A stretch of 64,000 nt of DNA from Priestia endophytica DSM 13796 (GTDB lineage Bacteria; Bacillota; Bacilli; Bacillales; Bacillaceae_H). A model generated the notes under the pieces. The model had not been told where the DNA came from. It ran no database searches and saw only the letters and a program-made list of their open reading frames with translations. The DNA lies in the NCBI RefSeq assembly GCF_900115845.1, contig NZ_FOXX01000009.1, forward strand, positions 1 to 64,000. The letters are read 5' to 3'. Shown here piece after piece: positions 1-8,129 of the stretch. A program made the position numbers and the translations under genes. Position 1 is the first letter of the stretch. The number at the start of each line of letters is the position of its first letter.

Positions 1-95
1 GGACCTGCAATGGGAGGCTTGAGCCGTATGAGTTGAAAGGCTCACGTACGGTTCTTAGGGGAGTTAGGGGCAGCGATGCCCCTCGCTTACCCGAC
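1..95 (+). mobile_element. Group II intron, 3' end (domains V and VI)
   Basis: Positions 21-54 form a canonical 34-nt domain V: the catalytic AGC triad is at 22-24 and a GAAA tetraloop at 35-38 closes the hairpin. Positions 67-82 form a 6-bp stem with a GCGA tetraloop, typical of domain VI, followed by a candidate branch-point A at 89. The intron probably ends at CCGAC (95), six bases after the A. The ribozyme 5' part and any intron-encoded protein lie left of the window, so class and activity cannot be judged. Confidence 0.85.
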
Positions 96-125
96 TTAAC
101 TAAATTATTAATAAGAGATAAAGAA

Positions 126-150
126 GTAGCTAAATATATTATTTAGCTGC
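126..150 (+). terminator. Terminator-like hairpin beside the intron
   Basis: A 10-bp stem (126-135 with 141-150, one G-U pair) has a 5-nt loop and is followed by a short pyrimidine stretch. It lies 30 bp downstream of the intron 3' end and could be part of the intron target locus. The U-tract is weak. Confidence 0.35.
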
Positions 151-183
151 CTTTCCTGTTCACCATACGTGTGAAGTTTATTT

Positions 184-393
184 TCATTTATGATTAGGTA
201 CAGACTTATTTTCTTTATCTGCCCGTTTAATCCCTAAATATATAATAAGAAAAATTAAATTGGGAGGACCTAAAATATAGGCTATTCCTAAACAAAAACC
301 CAGTATATTACCGCCAAAAGCTCCTATAAGAACAGCTATGGGGAAAAGGGCAATATTGATGATAATAACAAGAATGGGAGCTATCCATTTCAT
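184..393 (-). CDS. Small two-TM membrane protein
   Basis: The gene encodes 69 residues with two hydrophobic segments (about 4-26 and 30-55) and a charged C-terminal tail ending NKSVPNHK. A GAAAGAAG stretch 8 bases before the ATG could serve as ribosome binding site. I do not recognise a family. It lies between the intron end and a lipoprotein gene on the same strand, with 83 bp separating it from the latter. It could be a genuine small accessory protein; function is unknown. Confidence 0.55.
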   Translation of the reverse strand: MKWIAPILVIIINIALFPIAVLIGAFGGNILGFCLGIAYILGPPNLIFLIIYLGIKRADKENKSVPNHK

Positions 394-476
394 TTATAGA
401 ATCTTCTTTCATTTTTAAGCAACTTACTTCTTTATGAACAGGACTTTAATAGATCCACGAATATAGTATGAAAATC

Positions 477-995
477 TTAATCAATCTTTGATACCATAAT
501 TCCTTCTACATGATCAGCAAGAGAAAATTCTATATTTACTTTGCTCTTTTTATCAAAGTACCCCATTATTTTCAAGCCTGTTTCATCTCTCTGATAGTAT
601 TTTTCACCATACTTCTTTAGAATATCTTCTTTAGAATTACCCTTTGTTATACCTTTTATTGAACTATATTTGTTACTAAAGAAGAAATATCTATTGACCT
701 TTCCGTCAGAAACTTGTAACTCTATTTCTGGGTTTTCCTTATCTCGTCCATAGATAAGATTATTAAACGTCTTATCCTCTGACTTTTCAATAAAGTCAGG
801 TTTTCCTAGTACCTCTTCAACTTTATCTTCTGTTGCGCCTAAATATATACCATTTACTTCCTCTGGCAACTCTGTACTTTTTGTATCACCGTAAAACTCC
901 ATTTTATCAACTGTTCCACAACCAAACAGAAAAGCAACTAACAAAGATGATAAAATAAGCAAAATAAACTTACCTTTGTAAAAATATTTAAACAT
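477..995 (-). CDS. Putative lipoprotein with tandem BamE/YjgB-like repeats
   Basis: The 172-residue product begins with a signal peptide ending in a lipobox (LFGC, Cys near 26), so it should be lipid-anchored outside the membrane. The mature part has two similar segments, each with an I-x-x-G-x-(S/T)-x-x-x-(V/I)-x-x-x-x-G pattern (near LGATEDKVEEVLGKPD and KGNSKEDILKKYG), as in small BamE-like or DUF4309/YjgB-type secreted domains. The family link is inferred from pattern only. No partner gene is evident nearby. Confidence 0.6.
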   Translation of the reverse strand: MFKYFYKGKFILLILSSLLVAFLFGCGTVDKMEFYGDTKSTELPEEVNGIYLGATEDKVEEVLGKPDFIEKSEDKTFNNLIYGRDKENPEIELQVSDGKVNRYFFFSNKYSSIKGITKGNSKEDILKKYGEKYYQRDETGLKIMGYFDKKSKVNIEFSLADHVEGIMVSKID

Positions 996-1151
996 TATAC
1001 GGTCTCCTATAATTATTTTCTCTATATTAGATAATACAACTATTGGAAAAAGTGTTCAAATCGGTAATTTTGTGAAATTATAGATTTTAAAACCCTCCAA
1101 TAGAAAATATCAATCCTTTCTATATCAAAAATACTGAACAAAAGTAAAATT

Positions 1152-1190
1152 AACCCGTCCGTAAAAGTATGCTTTTACGGACGGGTTTTA
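1152..1190. terminator. Bidirectional-looking terminator
   Basis: A perfect 16-bp stem (1152-1167 with 1172-1187) encloses a TATG loop. T-rich tracts flank it on both strands. It lies downstream of the leftward MFS gene. Confidence 0.7.
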
Positions 1191-1302
1191 ATCTAGACAC
1201 ATTCTCTACATCATATAATAAGTTAATTAGGTTTTTTTGTTATATATTTTTATTACGTGATAACTTGTAATGTGGTTTCCCTCTGAACTTGTTTAATAAT
1301 AG

Positions 1303-1346
1303 GCTATAAGAAAAGAGAAGGGTATATCCTTCTCTTTTCTTATAGC
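1303..1346. terminator. Long perfect hairpin after the MFS gene
   Basis: A 19-bp perfect stem (1303-1321 with 1328-1346) encloses a 6-nt loop. It is the first hairpin after the leftward MFS stop codon; the better T-run (CTTTTTTT) is on the plus-strand side. Confidence 0.55.
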
Positions 1347-1423
1347 GGTATTCAATCTTTTTTTAAAATTAATTTTAAACAATAGTAGAGTAGATGATCT
1401 TAGGGAATAGTCGAATTAGTTCC

Positions 1424-2593
1424 TTATTTAGAAGGTTGTTTTATAGGACTACCCATATAGTTTCTTATTAAAATAAATACCAACCCTAATATCAACGATA
1501 GCAATCCCACTAATACGACGTATGGTGTACCTAATTGTGATATAAATAAGCCACCTACAGCTGTGCCAATGGTTGTCCCTAAGTTCGCAGATGTTAAAAA
1601 TAACCCATTAGCAAAATCAGGAGATTCAGGAGCTGAAGACATAATCCAATATTGATTAATATTAGCCCCTATGCCACCTAGAATTCCCCAAATTAAAGTG
1701 ATAATGGCCATAGGTATGTTAAACTGTCCAAAAAAGAATAAAATAATGTAAACAACTCCTAAGACAACAGGATATGCTACTACAGATTTGATAGCATTAT
1801 TAGTAAGTAATTTCCCTGCCACCACGTTTCCCACCATATTGGCCCCTCCGTATAGGACTAACATGAAACTAATGATATTTGATGACATATTCGTAACCGT
1901 TTTCAGATACTCAGCAAGATAGCTATAAACTCCAAATATGGATGAATTTAATAAAATAACAGCCACAATAGACACCCAAGGAATAAACTTTTTTAAGACA
2001 GATAATTGTTCTCCGTAAGAAAGTCTTTCCTTAACAGGTATAGATGGTATAAATAATAATGTGGCAATGAATACGAGAATATTCACAACGGCAAAGAATG
2101 CCATCGCCATTTTAAGCGAAACTGTACTCGCAATAAAGCTTGCGACAGGTACACCAAGTACCATACCTGCAGATACACCGATAAGCACTTTGGCAACTTC
2201 TTTTGGAGCTTCTGCCTTGCTAACAGAGTCAGCAGCTACTGTAAATGCTAAAGAACAATAAACCGGGTGAAAAAATGCAGGGACTACACGAGCGATTAAT
2301 ACAGTTGTAAAGTTCGATGCAATAATAGAAACAATGTTACCAATAATAAAAATTCCAAGTACAAGTAACATGACTTTCTTCCGATCTATACCCGAAAATA
2401 ATAAAGGCATAGTAGGACCGGCTATTGCAACGCCCAGAGCGAACAGACTCACTAGCAATCCGGCTTTAGATACACTGACGTGAAAGTGATCAGCAATGGT
2501 AGGTAATATCCCAATAATACCCATTTCAGTGTTTATAATTCCGAAAACACCTATGGTTAATATATAGATAAGCAAATTATTTCGTTTAGCCAA
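1424..2593 (-). CDS. MFS transporter, DHA1 family
   Basis: This is a 12-TM major facilitator of the DHA1 drug/metabolite exporter type, similar in layout to Bacillus YbcL and to nucleoside or arabinose exporters of the AraJ/NepI kind. Between TM2 and TM3 it has a motif-A-like segment (GPTMPLLFSGIDRKK). The open frame extends to a TTG at 2650, but that has no ribosome binding site. The TTG at 2593 is preceded at good distance by AAAGGAA and gives MAKRNNLL, which fits the family N-terminus, so I chose it. The substrate cannot be read from sequence. It precedes the SDR gene on the same strand, but a weak hairpin and 140 bp separate them. Confidence 0.8.
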   Translation of the reverse strand: MAKRNNLLIYILTIGVFGIINTEMGIIGILPTIADHFHVSVSKAGLLVSLFALGVAIAGPTMPLLFSGIDRKKVMLLVLGIFIIGNIVSIIASNFTTVLIARVVPAFFHPVYCSLAFTVAADSVSKAEAPKEVAKVLIGVSAGMVLGVPVASFIASTVSLKMAMAFFAVVNILVFIATLLFIPSIPVKERLSYGEQLSVLKKFIPWVSIVAVILLNSSIFGVYSYLAEYLKTVTNMSSNIISFMLVLYGGANMVGNVVAGKLLTNNAIKSVVAYPVVLGVVYIILFFFGQFNIPMAIITLIWGILGGIGANINQYWIMSSAPESPDFANGLFLTSANLGTTIGTAVGGLFISQLGTPYVVLVGLLSLILGLVFILIRNYMGSPIKQPSK

Positions 2594-2789
2594 AAAAACA
2601 ATTCCTTTCTTCAATAAATAATTAATTGCTCCATAGCTTTTTGGGGACAATTAATTTTAAAGGTTCATTCCAAAGAATTCCGTTAACTTTCGTCTGACAG
2701 CTTATGCATCCTCCATATTTATTTCCTCTTAGATTCATTTTTTAATTTTAATTTTCCTTTAATAAAGGTTCCTTTATTCGCAACATCTA

Positions 2790-3527
2790 TTAGTCAACTT
2801 GTTTAGTTGGGCGAATGATTATTTCGCTTACCGCAACTGTTTCAGGTGTGCTAATCGCATAAGCTATTGCATCCGCTATATCACTGGATTGTAAACCAAT
2901 CGTACGCTGAAGATCTTCCACCCATTCACGTCTTTTTGGATTATTAATGGTTGTATGAAGCTCAGTGTCTACCGTTCCTGGAGAGATAAGCGTGCTGCGG
3001 ATATTATTTTCACGTTCCTCTTGGCGTAAGCCTTCCATGATGGCTCGAACAGCAAACTTAGTCCCACAATAAACAGCACCTTGCTGAAAAACAACATGTC
3101 CGGCTACGGAGTCAGTTGTAACAATCTGACCAGATTGTTGTTTTTTCATGATCGGTAACACCGCAGCTATTCCATTTAAAACACCCATGATATTGACGTC
3201 TAACATTTGACGCCATTCATCAAAGCGTGTTTCTGAAAGTGGTGAATGTGGCATGACTTCAGCATTATTGAAGAGTACATCTACACGACCATATTTTTCG
3301 ACTGCCAAATCGATAACTGCTTGAACATCGTCTTTATTCGTAACATCTACAACAGCATATGAAATATCAGCATTTGGTAATGATTCAACGAGAGCTTTCA
3401 AACGATCTTCACGACGTGCCGCAATGACTAATTTGGCTCCTTCTTCTGCCAGTCTCTTGGTGGTTGCCTCACCAATACCACTTGACGCACCCATAATGAC
3501 AACAATTTTATTTTGAATAGTAGACAT
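2790..3527 (-). CDS. SDR family oxidoreductase
   Basis: This is a classical short-chain dehydrogenase of 245 residues. The nucleotide-binding GxxxGxG is GASSGIG (13-19), followed by AARRED, whose arginines suggest NADP(H). The catalytic Ser is in TTDSVAG and the Tyr/Lys pair in YCGTK. The usual NNAG motif reads NNAE, an unusual change. The protein closely resembles the SDR at 6048-6791. The upstream in-frame ATG at 3539 directly abuts the AAAGGATG ribosome binding site, so the ATG at 3527 is preferred. Its promoter region is copy A of the LysR-type module at 3563-3672, which suggests former or trans control by a LysR protein. Substrate unknown. Confidence 0.85.
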   Translation of the reverse strand: MSTIQNKIVVIMGASSGIGEATTKRLAEEGAKLVIAARREDRLKALVESLPNADISYAVVDVTNKDDVQAVIDLAVEKYGRVDVLFNNAEVMPHSPLSETRFDEWRQMLDVNIMGVLNGIAAVLPIMKKQQSGQIVTTDSVAGHVVFQQGAVYCGTKFAVRAIMEGLRQEERENNIRSTLISPGTVDTELHTTINNPKRREWVEDLQRTIGLQSSDIADAIAYAISTPETVAVSEIIIRPTKQVD

Positions 3528-3562
3528 TATTAGAAACATCCTTTCTTACTGTTGTATTCACC

Positions 3563-3672
3563 CTTTGTTAATTATTCTAGCTGTGCCTTTTGTATATAAC
3601 AAATACCTATATCTAATATCAAAGTATGCTCATTGGGCATTTCTAAAATGGATATACTAAAACATGATAGAG
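3563..3672 (+). repeat. LysR-type upstream module, copy A
   Basis: This ~110-bp block is strongly similar to 5285-5396 and to the reverse complement of 8130-8243. Shared stretches include ATTCTAGC, TATATCT, GGCATTTCT and ATATACTA. In copy C the block is the promoter region of an intact LysR gene. Here it lies between an SDR gene and a truncated gene, with no LysR gene on the expected side. Confidence 0.75.
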
Positions 3673-3823
3673 CCTGTAGAGCATCACCGACTTTCTCTCC
3701 TCCTGCCAAATCGCAAAAATTCACAGTTGTCGGGAGCTTACTAAGAAATAATCGAGTAGTTGGATTGTCTTCCATTACTGAAACTAATTCCCAATCACCA
3801 ATTGTTATTCTGGTACCTTCCAC
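3673..3823 (-). pseudogene. Cyclophilin-like fold protein, 5' fragment
   Basis: About 50 codons from a GTG at 3823 (ribosome binding site GGAGAGAAG) resemble the N-terminus of TM1367-type cyclophilin-like proteins: ITIGDWEL, then DNPTTRLFLSKLP and LAGGEK. Similarity stops exactly where repeat copy A begins (3672/3673), and the frame then runs on through the repeat to 3572. The family is normally over 100 residues and has a conserved second half that is missing here. I read this as a gene cut by recombination at the module boundary. Confidence 0.55.
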
Positions 3824-3934
3824 ATCGCTCTTCTCTCCTGCTTGATTTATTCCGTTCGCAAGGCATAGAAAATTTCAGCTTAGAATTGATAAATAAATTC
3901 CATCTAAGGAGTTTTATTCTATTAGACGAAAAAA

Positions 3935-3964
3935 GTGAATCCCGACAAAATATTCGGGATTCAC
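3935..3964 (-). terminator. Terminator of the hydrolase gene
   Basis: An 11-bp perfect stem (3935-3945 with 3954-3964) is followed on the minus strand by a T6 run. It lies 45 bp after the hydrolase stop codon. Confidence 0.8.
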
Positions 3965-4008
3965 ACAGTAGTTTCACGCAAAGTATTCTACGACCTTCAA
4001 TACAAGCC

Positions 4009-5142
4009 TTATTTTTTCTTCAGATTTTCTTTGAAGAAGGACTCGAGCTTGTCAAAGGGGATTAACTTCACCCGGTCGTACAGATCCGCATGACCTGCAC
4101 CTGGAACAATGTAGAGTTCCTTCGGTTCGCTTGCTAGCTTGTAGGCGTCTTCACTAAACTCTCTAGAATGAGCGTTTTCACCCGCGATAAAAAGCATCGG
4201 ACGAGGAGAAATCGTTTCTATGTCTTCGAATGGGTAAAAATTCATGAACTTGACATTGCTGGTAAGCGTCGGGTGCGTTGTAAGTTCTGGCGACGAACCT
4301 TTAGGCGTGTATTCACCTCTTGAAGTGCGGTAGAAGTCATAAAACTCACGCTCAATGGCAGTAGAGTTTTCATTTAGTTCATGTACGGTCCCACTGGTGT
4401 ATTTGGTTTCACCGCCTGTGAACTCGACATAGCGTTGCTCTGCTGCCTCTTCGAGAATCTTCTTTCTTTGCTCGAGAGTCTGCGAGTGTTTAAGCCCGTT
4501 ACGGTTGGCAGCACCCATGTCATACATACTGACCGTCGCAATGGCTTTCATGCGCGGGTCGATCTTAGCTGCGCTGACGGCAAAGCTCCCACTGCCACAA
4601 ATCCCAAGAACACCAATCCGATCCTTGTCAACAAACGACCGGGTGCCTAGGAAATCCACCGCAGCACTGAAATCTTCGGCATAAATATCCGGCGAAACAG
4701 CGTTGCGAGGCTGACCCTCACTCGCTCCCCAGAAAGACAAATCCAAGGACAACGTAACGAATCCCTTTTCAGCCATTTTCTGGGCATACAGGTTCGCACT
4801 TTGTTCTTTTACTGCGCCCATAGGGTGACCGACAATGATTGCGGGATTTTTGGTGTTCTTCTTCAACCCTTTGGGAATAAAAAGATTCCCTACAACTTCC
4901 ATGTTGTATTGATTTTTAAACGAAACCTTCTTCTTGTTTACCTTGTTGCTCTTGTAAAAGTTGTCTGCTCCATTGGACATGTCCGGTTTGTATGCAACGT
5001 CGGTCGTGGATGCAACTTCAACGCCAGCCTTGGATGTAGCATCAGCCTTGGTTTTGGATGTAATGCCAACGATGGTCAGGAATAAAAGCAGGCCCAATGT
5101 TATCACTGTGAGTACACACTTGATAATAGGTTTTTTTTTCAT
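4009..5142 (-). CDS. Alpha/beta hydrolase with N-terminal signal anchor
   Basis: The 377-residue protein starts with a Lys-rich signal/anchor segment (about 1-28), so it is probably exported or membrane tethered. The hydrolase domain follows from about residue 70. The oxyanion segment is near VGHPMGA. The nucleophile elbow reads GICGSG with Cys182 at the nucleophile position, as in dienelactone-hydrolase-like proteins. An acidic residue is near AGENAHS, and the catalytic His is in GAGHADLYD. The ribosome binding site AAAGGAG precedes the ATG. Base composition is clearly richer in GC than the flanking genes, which suggests recent acquisition. Copy B of the LysR-type module lies upstream. The substrate is unknown; an ester- or lactone-like compound is plausible. 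Confidence 0.8.
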   Translation of the reverse strand: MKKKPIIKCVLTVITLGLLLFLTIVGITSKTKADATSKAGVEVASTTDVAYKPDMSNGADNFYKSNKVNKKKVSFKNQYNMEVVGNLFIPKGLKKNTKNPAIIVGHPMGAVKEQSANLYAQKMAEKGFVTLSLDLSFWGASEGQPRNAVSPDIYAEDFSAAVDFLGTRSFVDKDRIGVLGICGSGSFAVSAAKIDPRMKAIATVSMYDMGAANRNGLKHSQTLEQRKKILEEAAEQRYVEFTGGETKYTSGTVHELNENSTAIEREFYDFYRTSRGEYTPKGSSPELTTHPTLTSNVKFMNFYPFEDIETISPRPMLFIAGENAHSREFSEDAYKLASEPKELYIVPGAGHADLYDRVKLIPFDKLESFFKENLKKK

Positions 5143-5284
5143 TTTAAAATAACTCCTTTCTTATTTTTTTCATTGTAAAGCTTTAATAATTTGTGCTAAA
5201 TAATCTCGGTTTAAATCTTCTGAATACTTTGATCAAAATAGAAAGATGAGATAGTAGACTCATTCACACGAAAATTATTAACTG

Positions 5285-5396
5285 CTTTGCTATTTATTCT
5301 AGCGTGCTCTTTACATATATCAAATACTTATATCTCATATCAAGATATGTCTATTAGGCATTTCTTAAGCGCATATACTATAACATTATAAAGGAG
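5285..5396 (+). repeat. LysR-type upstream module, copy B
   Basis: This is the second copy of the module (see 3563-3672 and 8130-8243). It even keeps a ribosome binding site (AAAGGAG) and an ATG at the place where the LysR gene would begin, but the next codon is TAA and no LysR reading frame follows. Confidence 0.75.
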
Positions 5397-5429
5397 AACT
5401 TGTATATGTAATTAAGAGTTTGACATTAC

Positions 5430-5808
5430 TTTCTTGTTGTTGCAAAAAAATTGAATCTTCCATCATATACCTTGCGTTATTACAACAAGGAGGGACTTAC
5501 GCCTTTTGTAGAACGGAGGACCAACATAACACGATTGTTTAAAGAATCCGATATCAACGCCTTAAAAATAATTGAATACCTGAAAGCCATTGACATGCCT
5601 ATTAAGGAAATTAAATATTTTATTGATTGATGTTCTGATGGGGATTTTACGTTACAACAAAGATATGACATGTTTATAGAAAGAAACACTAATATAGAGG
5701 TCCAGATGGAAGAAACAAAAAAACAATAGAAGTCATTAAGCATAACTGCTGGTATTACAAGACGTATTAAATAACGGAACCGAAGAAATTCATAAAACAA
5801 TAAAATAG
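5430..5808 (+). pseudogene. Broken MerR family regulator
   Basis: In one plus-strand frame the sequence reads VAKKLNLPSYTLRYYNKEG, then VERR, LFKESDI, IIEYLKAIDMPIKEIKYFID. This is the winged-helix start of a MerR regulator. An in-frame TGA at 5628-5630 stands where the family has Trp (FID-W-C). The frame then continues (GDFTLQQRYDMFIER) to a TAG at 5727. The family C-terminal pieces, CWYYKT and EEIHK, follow in shifted frames up to 5808. The start codon region is also lost. The intact gene would have been the natural regulator of the MerR-type promoter at 5990-6020. Confidence 0.75.
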
Positions 5809-5829
5809 AAATCCCTATTATTAACTAAT

Positions 5830-5878
5830 AGAAAGAGCCGCCTGTATTTTAGATGAATAAATACAGATGGCTCTTTCT
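5830..5878 (+). terminator. Hairpin after the MerR remnant
   Basis: GAAAGAGCC (5831-5839) pairs with GGCTCTTTC (5869-5877), with further pairing inside, and a T-rich tract follows on the plus strand. Confidence 0.6.
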
Positions 5879-5989
5879 TTATTATTTCTTTATAGCTTAT
5901 GCTTCCCTAAATGCAACAAATAGGATAAATTGGAACTTTGAAAATTATGAAGCTAGTTGGCTAGTCTCTAACATGATTAAAATTCTCTC

Positions 5990-6020
5990 TTGCGTTAGAG
6001 TTAACTCTATGGGATAAACT
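5990..6020 (+). promoter_or_regulatory. MerR-type promoter with 19-bp spacer
   Basis: The -35 TTGCGT (5990-5995) and -10 TAAACT (6015-6020) are 19 bp apart. The perfect palindrome TAGAGTTAACTCTA (5996-6009) fills most of the spacer. Long spacers with a central dyad are the hallmark of promoters untwisted by MerR-family activators. It drives the SDR at 6048. Confidence 0.75.
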
Positions 6021-6047
6021 CACCATATATGCAAAGGAGGAACAAAG

Positions 6048-6791
6048 ATGGCAATTGAAAACAAAGTAGTTATAATTACTGGAGCTTCATCTGGAATTGG
6101 TAAAGCAACTGCAAAATTATTGGCCAATAAAGGGGCTAAAATTGTTTTGTGCGCTCGTCGCGAAGACAAATTAAAAGCATTGACTGAGGAAATTCAAAAA
6201 GCTGGGGGAGAAGCTACTTATCGTGTCACAGATGTTGTTAATCCAGATGATAGCCAGCAGCTTATTCAACTAGCTAAAGACACTTTTGGTGGTGTCGATG
6301 TCATCTTCTTGAACGCTGGAATCATGCCTAATTCATCACTTTCCGAATTAAAAACTGACGAGTGGAACAGTATGGTTGACGTTAATATTAAAGGTGTATT
6401 GAATGGTATCGCCGCCGTATTGCCAACCTTTACATCGCAAAAGTCTGGACATATCATCACTACTTCATCCGTAGCTGGGCTTAAAGCTTATCCAGGCGGT
6501 GCAGTTTATGGCGCAACAAAGTGGGCTGTTCGTGATTTAATGGAAGTGTTGCGCATGGAATCTGCACAGGAAGGTACTAACATCCGCACAGCAACTATTT
6601 ATCCAGCTGCGATTAACACGGAATTGTTGGATACGATTACGGATAAGAATACTTCAGAAGGTATGACTGCGTTGTACGAACAATACGGTATTACATCTGA
6701 TCGAGTTGCCAATGTTGTGGCATTCGTGATTGATCAACCAGAAGATACGAACGTTAATGAGTTTACAATTGGACCAACAAGTCAACCTTAG
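6048..6791 (+). CDS. SDR family oxidoreductase
   Basis: This is a 247-residue classical SDR. It has TGASSGIG (11-18), CARRED (favouring NADP(H)), LNAGIMPNS, catalytic Ser in TTSSVAG and the YGATK Tyr/Lys pair. It is a close relative of the SDR at 2790-3527. The ribosome binding site AAAGGAGG lies 10 bases before the ATG. It is transcribed alone, from a MerR-type promoter to the terminator at 6844. MerR-controlled SDRs are often linked to aldehyde or electrophile stress in Bacillus, but the substrate here is not known. Confidence 0.85.
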   Translation: MAIENKVVIITGASSGIGKATAKLLANKGAKIVLCARREDKLKALTEEIQKAGGEATYRVTDVVNPDDSQQLIQLAKDTFGGVDVIFLNAGIMPNSSLSELKTDEWNSMVDVNIKGVLNGIAAVLPTFTSQKSGHIITTSSVAGLKAYPGGAVYGATKWAVRDLMEVLRMESAQEGTNIRTATIYPAAINTELLDTITDKNTSEGMTALYEQYGITSDRVANVVAFVIDQPEDTNVNEFTIGPTSQP

Positions 6792-6843
6792 TAATAATTA
6801 CAAGAGAAGATAAAACTAAAATCTATTCATTTTCTAAAGTTTA

Positions 6844-6877
6844 GGCTGTCGAGGTCTTCTCGACAGCCTTTTTATTT
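6844..6877 (+). terminator. Rho-independent terminator
   Basis: A 10-bp GC-rich stem (6844-6853 with 6859-6868) is followed by TTTTTATTT, 50 bp after the SDR stop. Confidence 0.85.
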
Positions 6878-7213
6878 CTTTTCAGTAATTTATATAGATT
6901 TTAAAGTACTAACATAGAAGAATTTCATATATTGTTTTTTAAAACCAACTTCCTCCATAGCTTTTATTCAATGAGTTTGTGCTTTTTCTTTTCCTTTAGA
7001 TTTATCTTTATGGACTGATTTCAATTAAGCATATTTTCTGTTACGTATTTTTCATTTATCTTGTACAAACTCTTATTATGTTTTATTTCTACAGAAAGGA
7101 ATATAAATGCCTTTCTTAATAAGATAAACGTTATGATGTTTAGATTCATTGAGATTATAAAATAAGAGGAATACATTATAATAAATAACTCCTAATATGC
7201 TCAGGAGATTTTC
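6878..7213. other. Intergenic, no recognisable feature
   Basis: This is an AT-rich stretch of 336 bp between the SDR terminator and the stop codon of the LysR gene. I see no coding potential or clear hairpin on either strand. Confidence 0.4.
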
Positions 7214-8122
7214 CTATACATCTGATAAAGTATTTGAAAATCTCGCCTTCGTTTTTTTTAAAAACATATCAGCAGCAATGGAAAAAACCTGATGCTTTTT
7301 CCAAACAATATTTAAGCCAGATTCAAGTCTTGGCTCTAGAGGTTTAAAACAAAGGTTACTATCACTAGACGTATTTACTATTTTATCAAGAGTTATAGCA
7401 TAACCAATACCCTCATCAACCATAAGGGCAGCATTATAGGCAAGATTATATGTAGTGACAACATTTAATTTATCAAAATTTTCCTCAAACCAATCCGCGA
7501 ATTCATTTTTGGAATATGTTTGTTGCATAGCCTGTCGTGAACAGATTAGTGGAACATTTAATAGATCCATTGCTTGAATGGTATTTTTGACGGCAAGAGG
7601 ACTGTCCTTCCTCATTACAACTCCCCAAACATCTTTGGCTGGGATATTAATATAATTGTACTTCGATAAATCTGCAGGTTGAATTAAAATGCCAAAGTCA
7701 AGCAATCCCCTGTCAAGTCGATCAGTCACGTCTTCTTCGTTTCCACTGTAAAGGTGATACCGTATATTGGGGTAACTTAACTGTAAGTCTTTTACTACTC
7801 TTGCAATCTGTCTCATGGCATCTGTTTCCCCACCACCTATGTAAACATCGCCACTTATTGTTTCTTCCATGGAACTAAATTCTGCCTCTACTTTATCGAC
7901 CATATGAACGATTTCTTCAGCTCTCTTTCGCAGAAGCATGCCTTCATCGGTAAGAATGATACTGTGACTACTACGAATGAATAGTTTTTTCCCTAACTTT
8001 TGTTCCAGCTCTTTTAATTGTCTTGATAACGTTGGCTGGGTAACATGCAGAAAATCAGCAGCCTTGGTGATGTTTCCTTCCCTTGCAACTGTAAGAAAAT
8101 AACGCAACACTCTTAATTCCAT
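7214..8122 (-). CDS. LysR family transcriptional regulator
   Basis: The 302-residue protein has an N-terminal winged helix (MELRVLRYFLTVAREGNITKAA, then TQPTLSRQLKELE) and a substrate-binding domain from about residue 90. Length is typical. AAGGAGG precedes the ATG. Its upstream region (8130-8243) is the complete version of a module also present at 3563-3672 and 5285-5396, in front of an SDR and a hydrolase gene. It may therefore control these in trans. No intact divergent partner gene remains on its other side. Confidence 0.85.
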   Translation of the reverse strand: MELRVLRYFLTVAREGNITKAADFLHVTQPTLSRQLKELEQKLGKKLFIRSSHSIILTDEGMLLRKRAEEIVHMVDKVEAEFSSMEETISGDVYIGGGETDAMRQIARVVKDLQLSYPNIRYHLYSGNEEDVTDRLDRGLLDFGILIQPADLSKYNYINIPAKDVWGVVMRKDSPLAVKNTIQAMDLLNVPLICSRQAMQQTYSKNEFADWFEENFDKLNVVTTYNLAYNAALMVDEGIGYAITLDKIVNTSSDSNLCFKPLEPRLESGLNIVWKKHQVFSIAADMFLKKTKARFSNTLSDV

Positions 8123-8129
8123 AAATGAC

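Larger units (their letters stand above)
996..1423. other. Intergenic stretch with two strong hairpins
   Basis: Between the lipoprotein start and the stop of the MFS gene I see only the two hairpins listed separately and a probable lipoprotein promoter region just above 995. No further coding potential was seen. Confidence 0.5.

Noticed and set aside
4381-5152. Plus-strand frames across the hydrolase gene
   Set aside because: They are antisense shadows of a gene with a good start, ribosome binding site and conserved motifs.
5480-5800. 106-codon minus-strand frame
   Set aside because: It is the antisense of the broken MerR gene, whose plus-strand translation shows clear family motifs.
6878-7213. 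Hidden gene or RNA in the AT-rich gap
   Set aside because: No frame with a ribosome binding site and no stable paired structure seen by eye.
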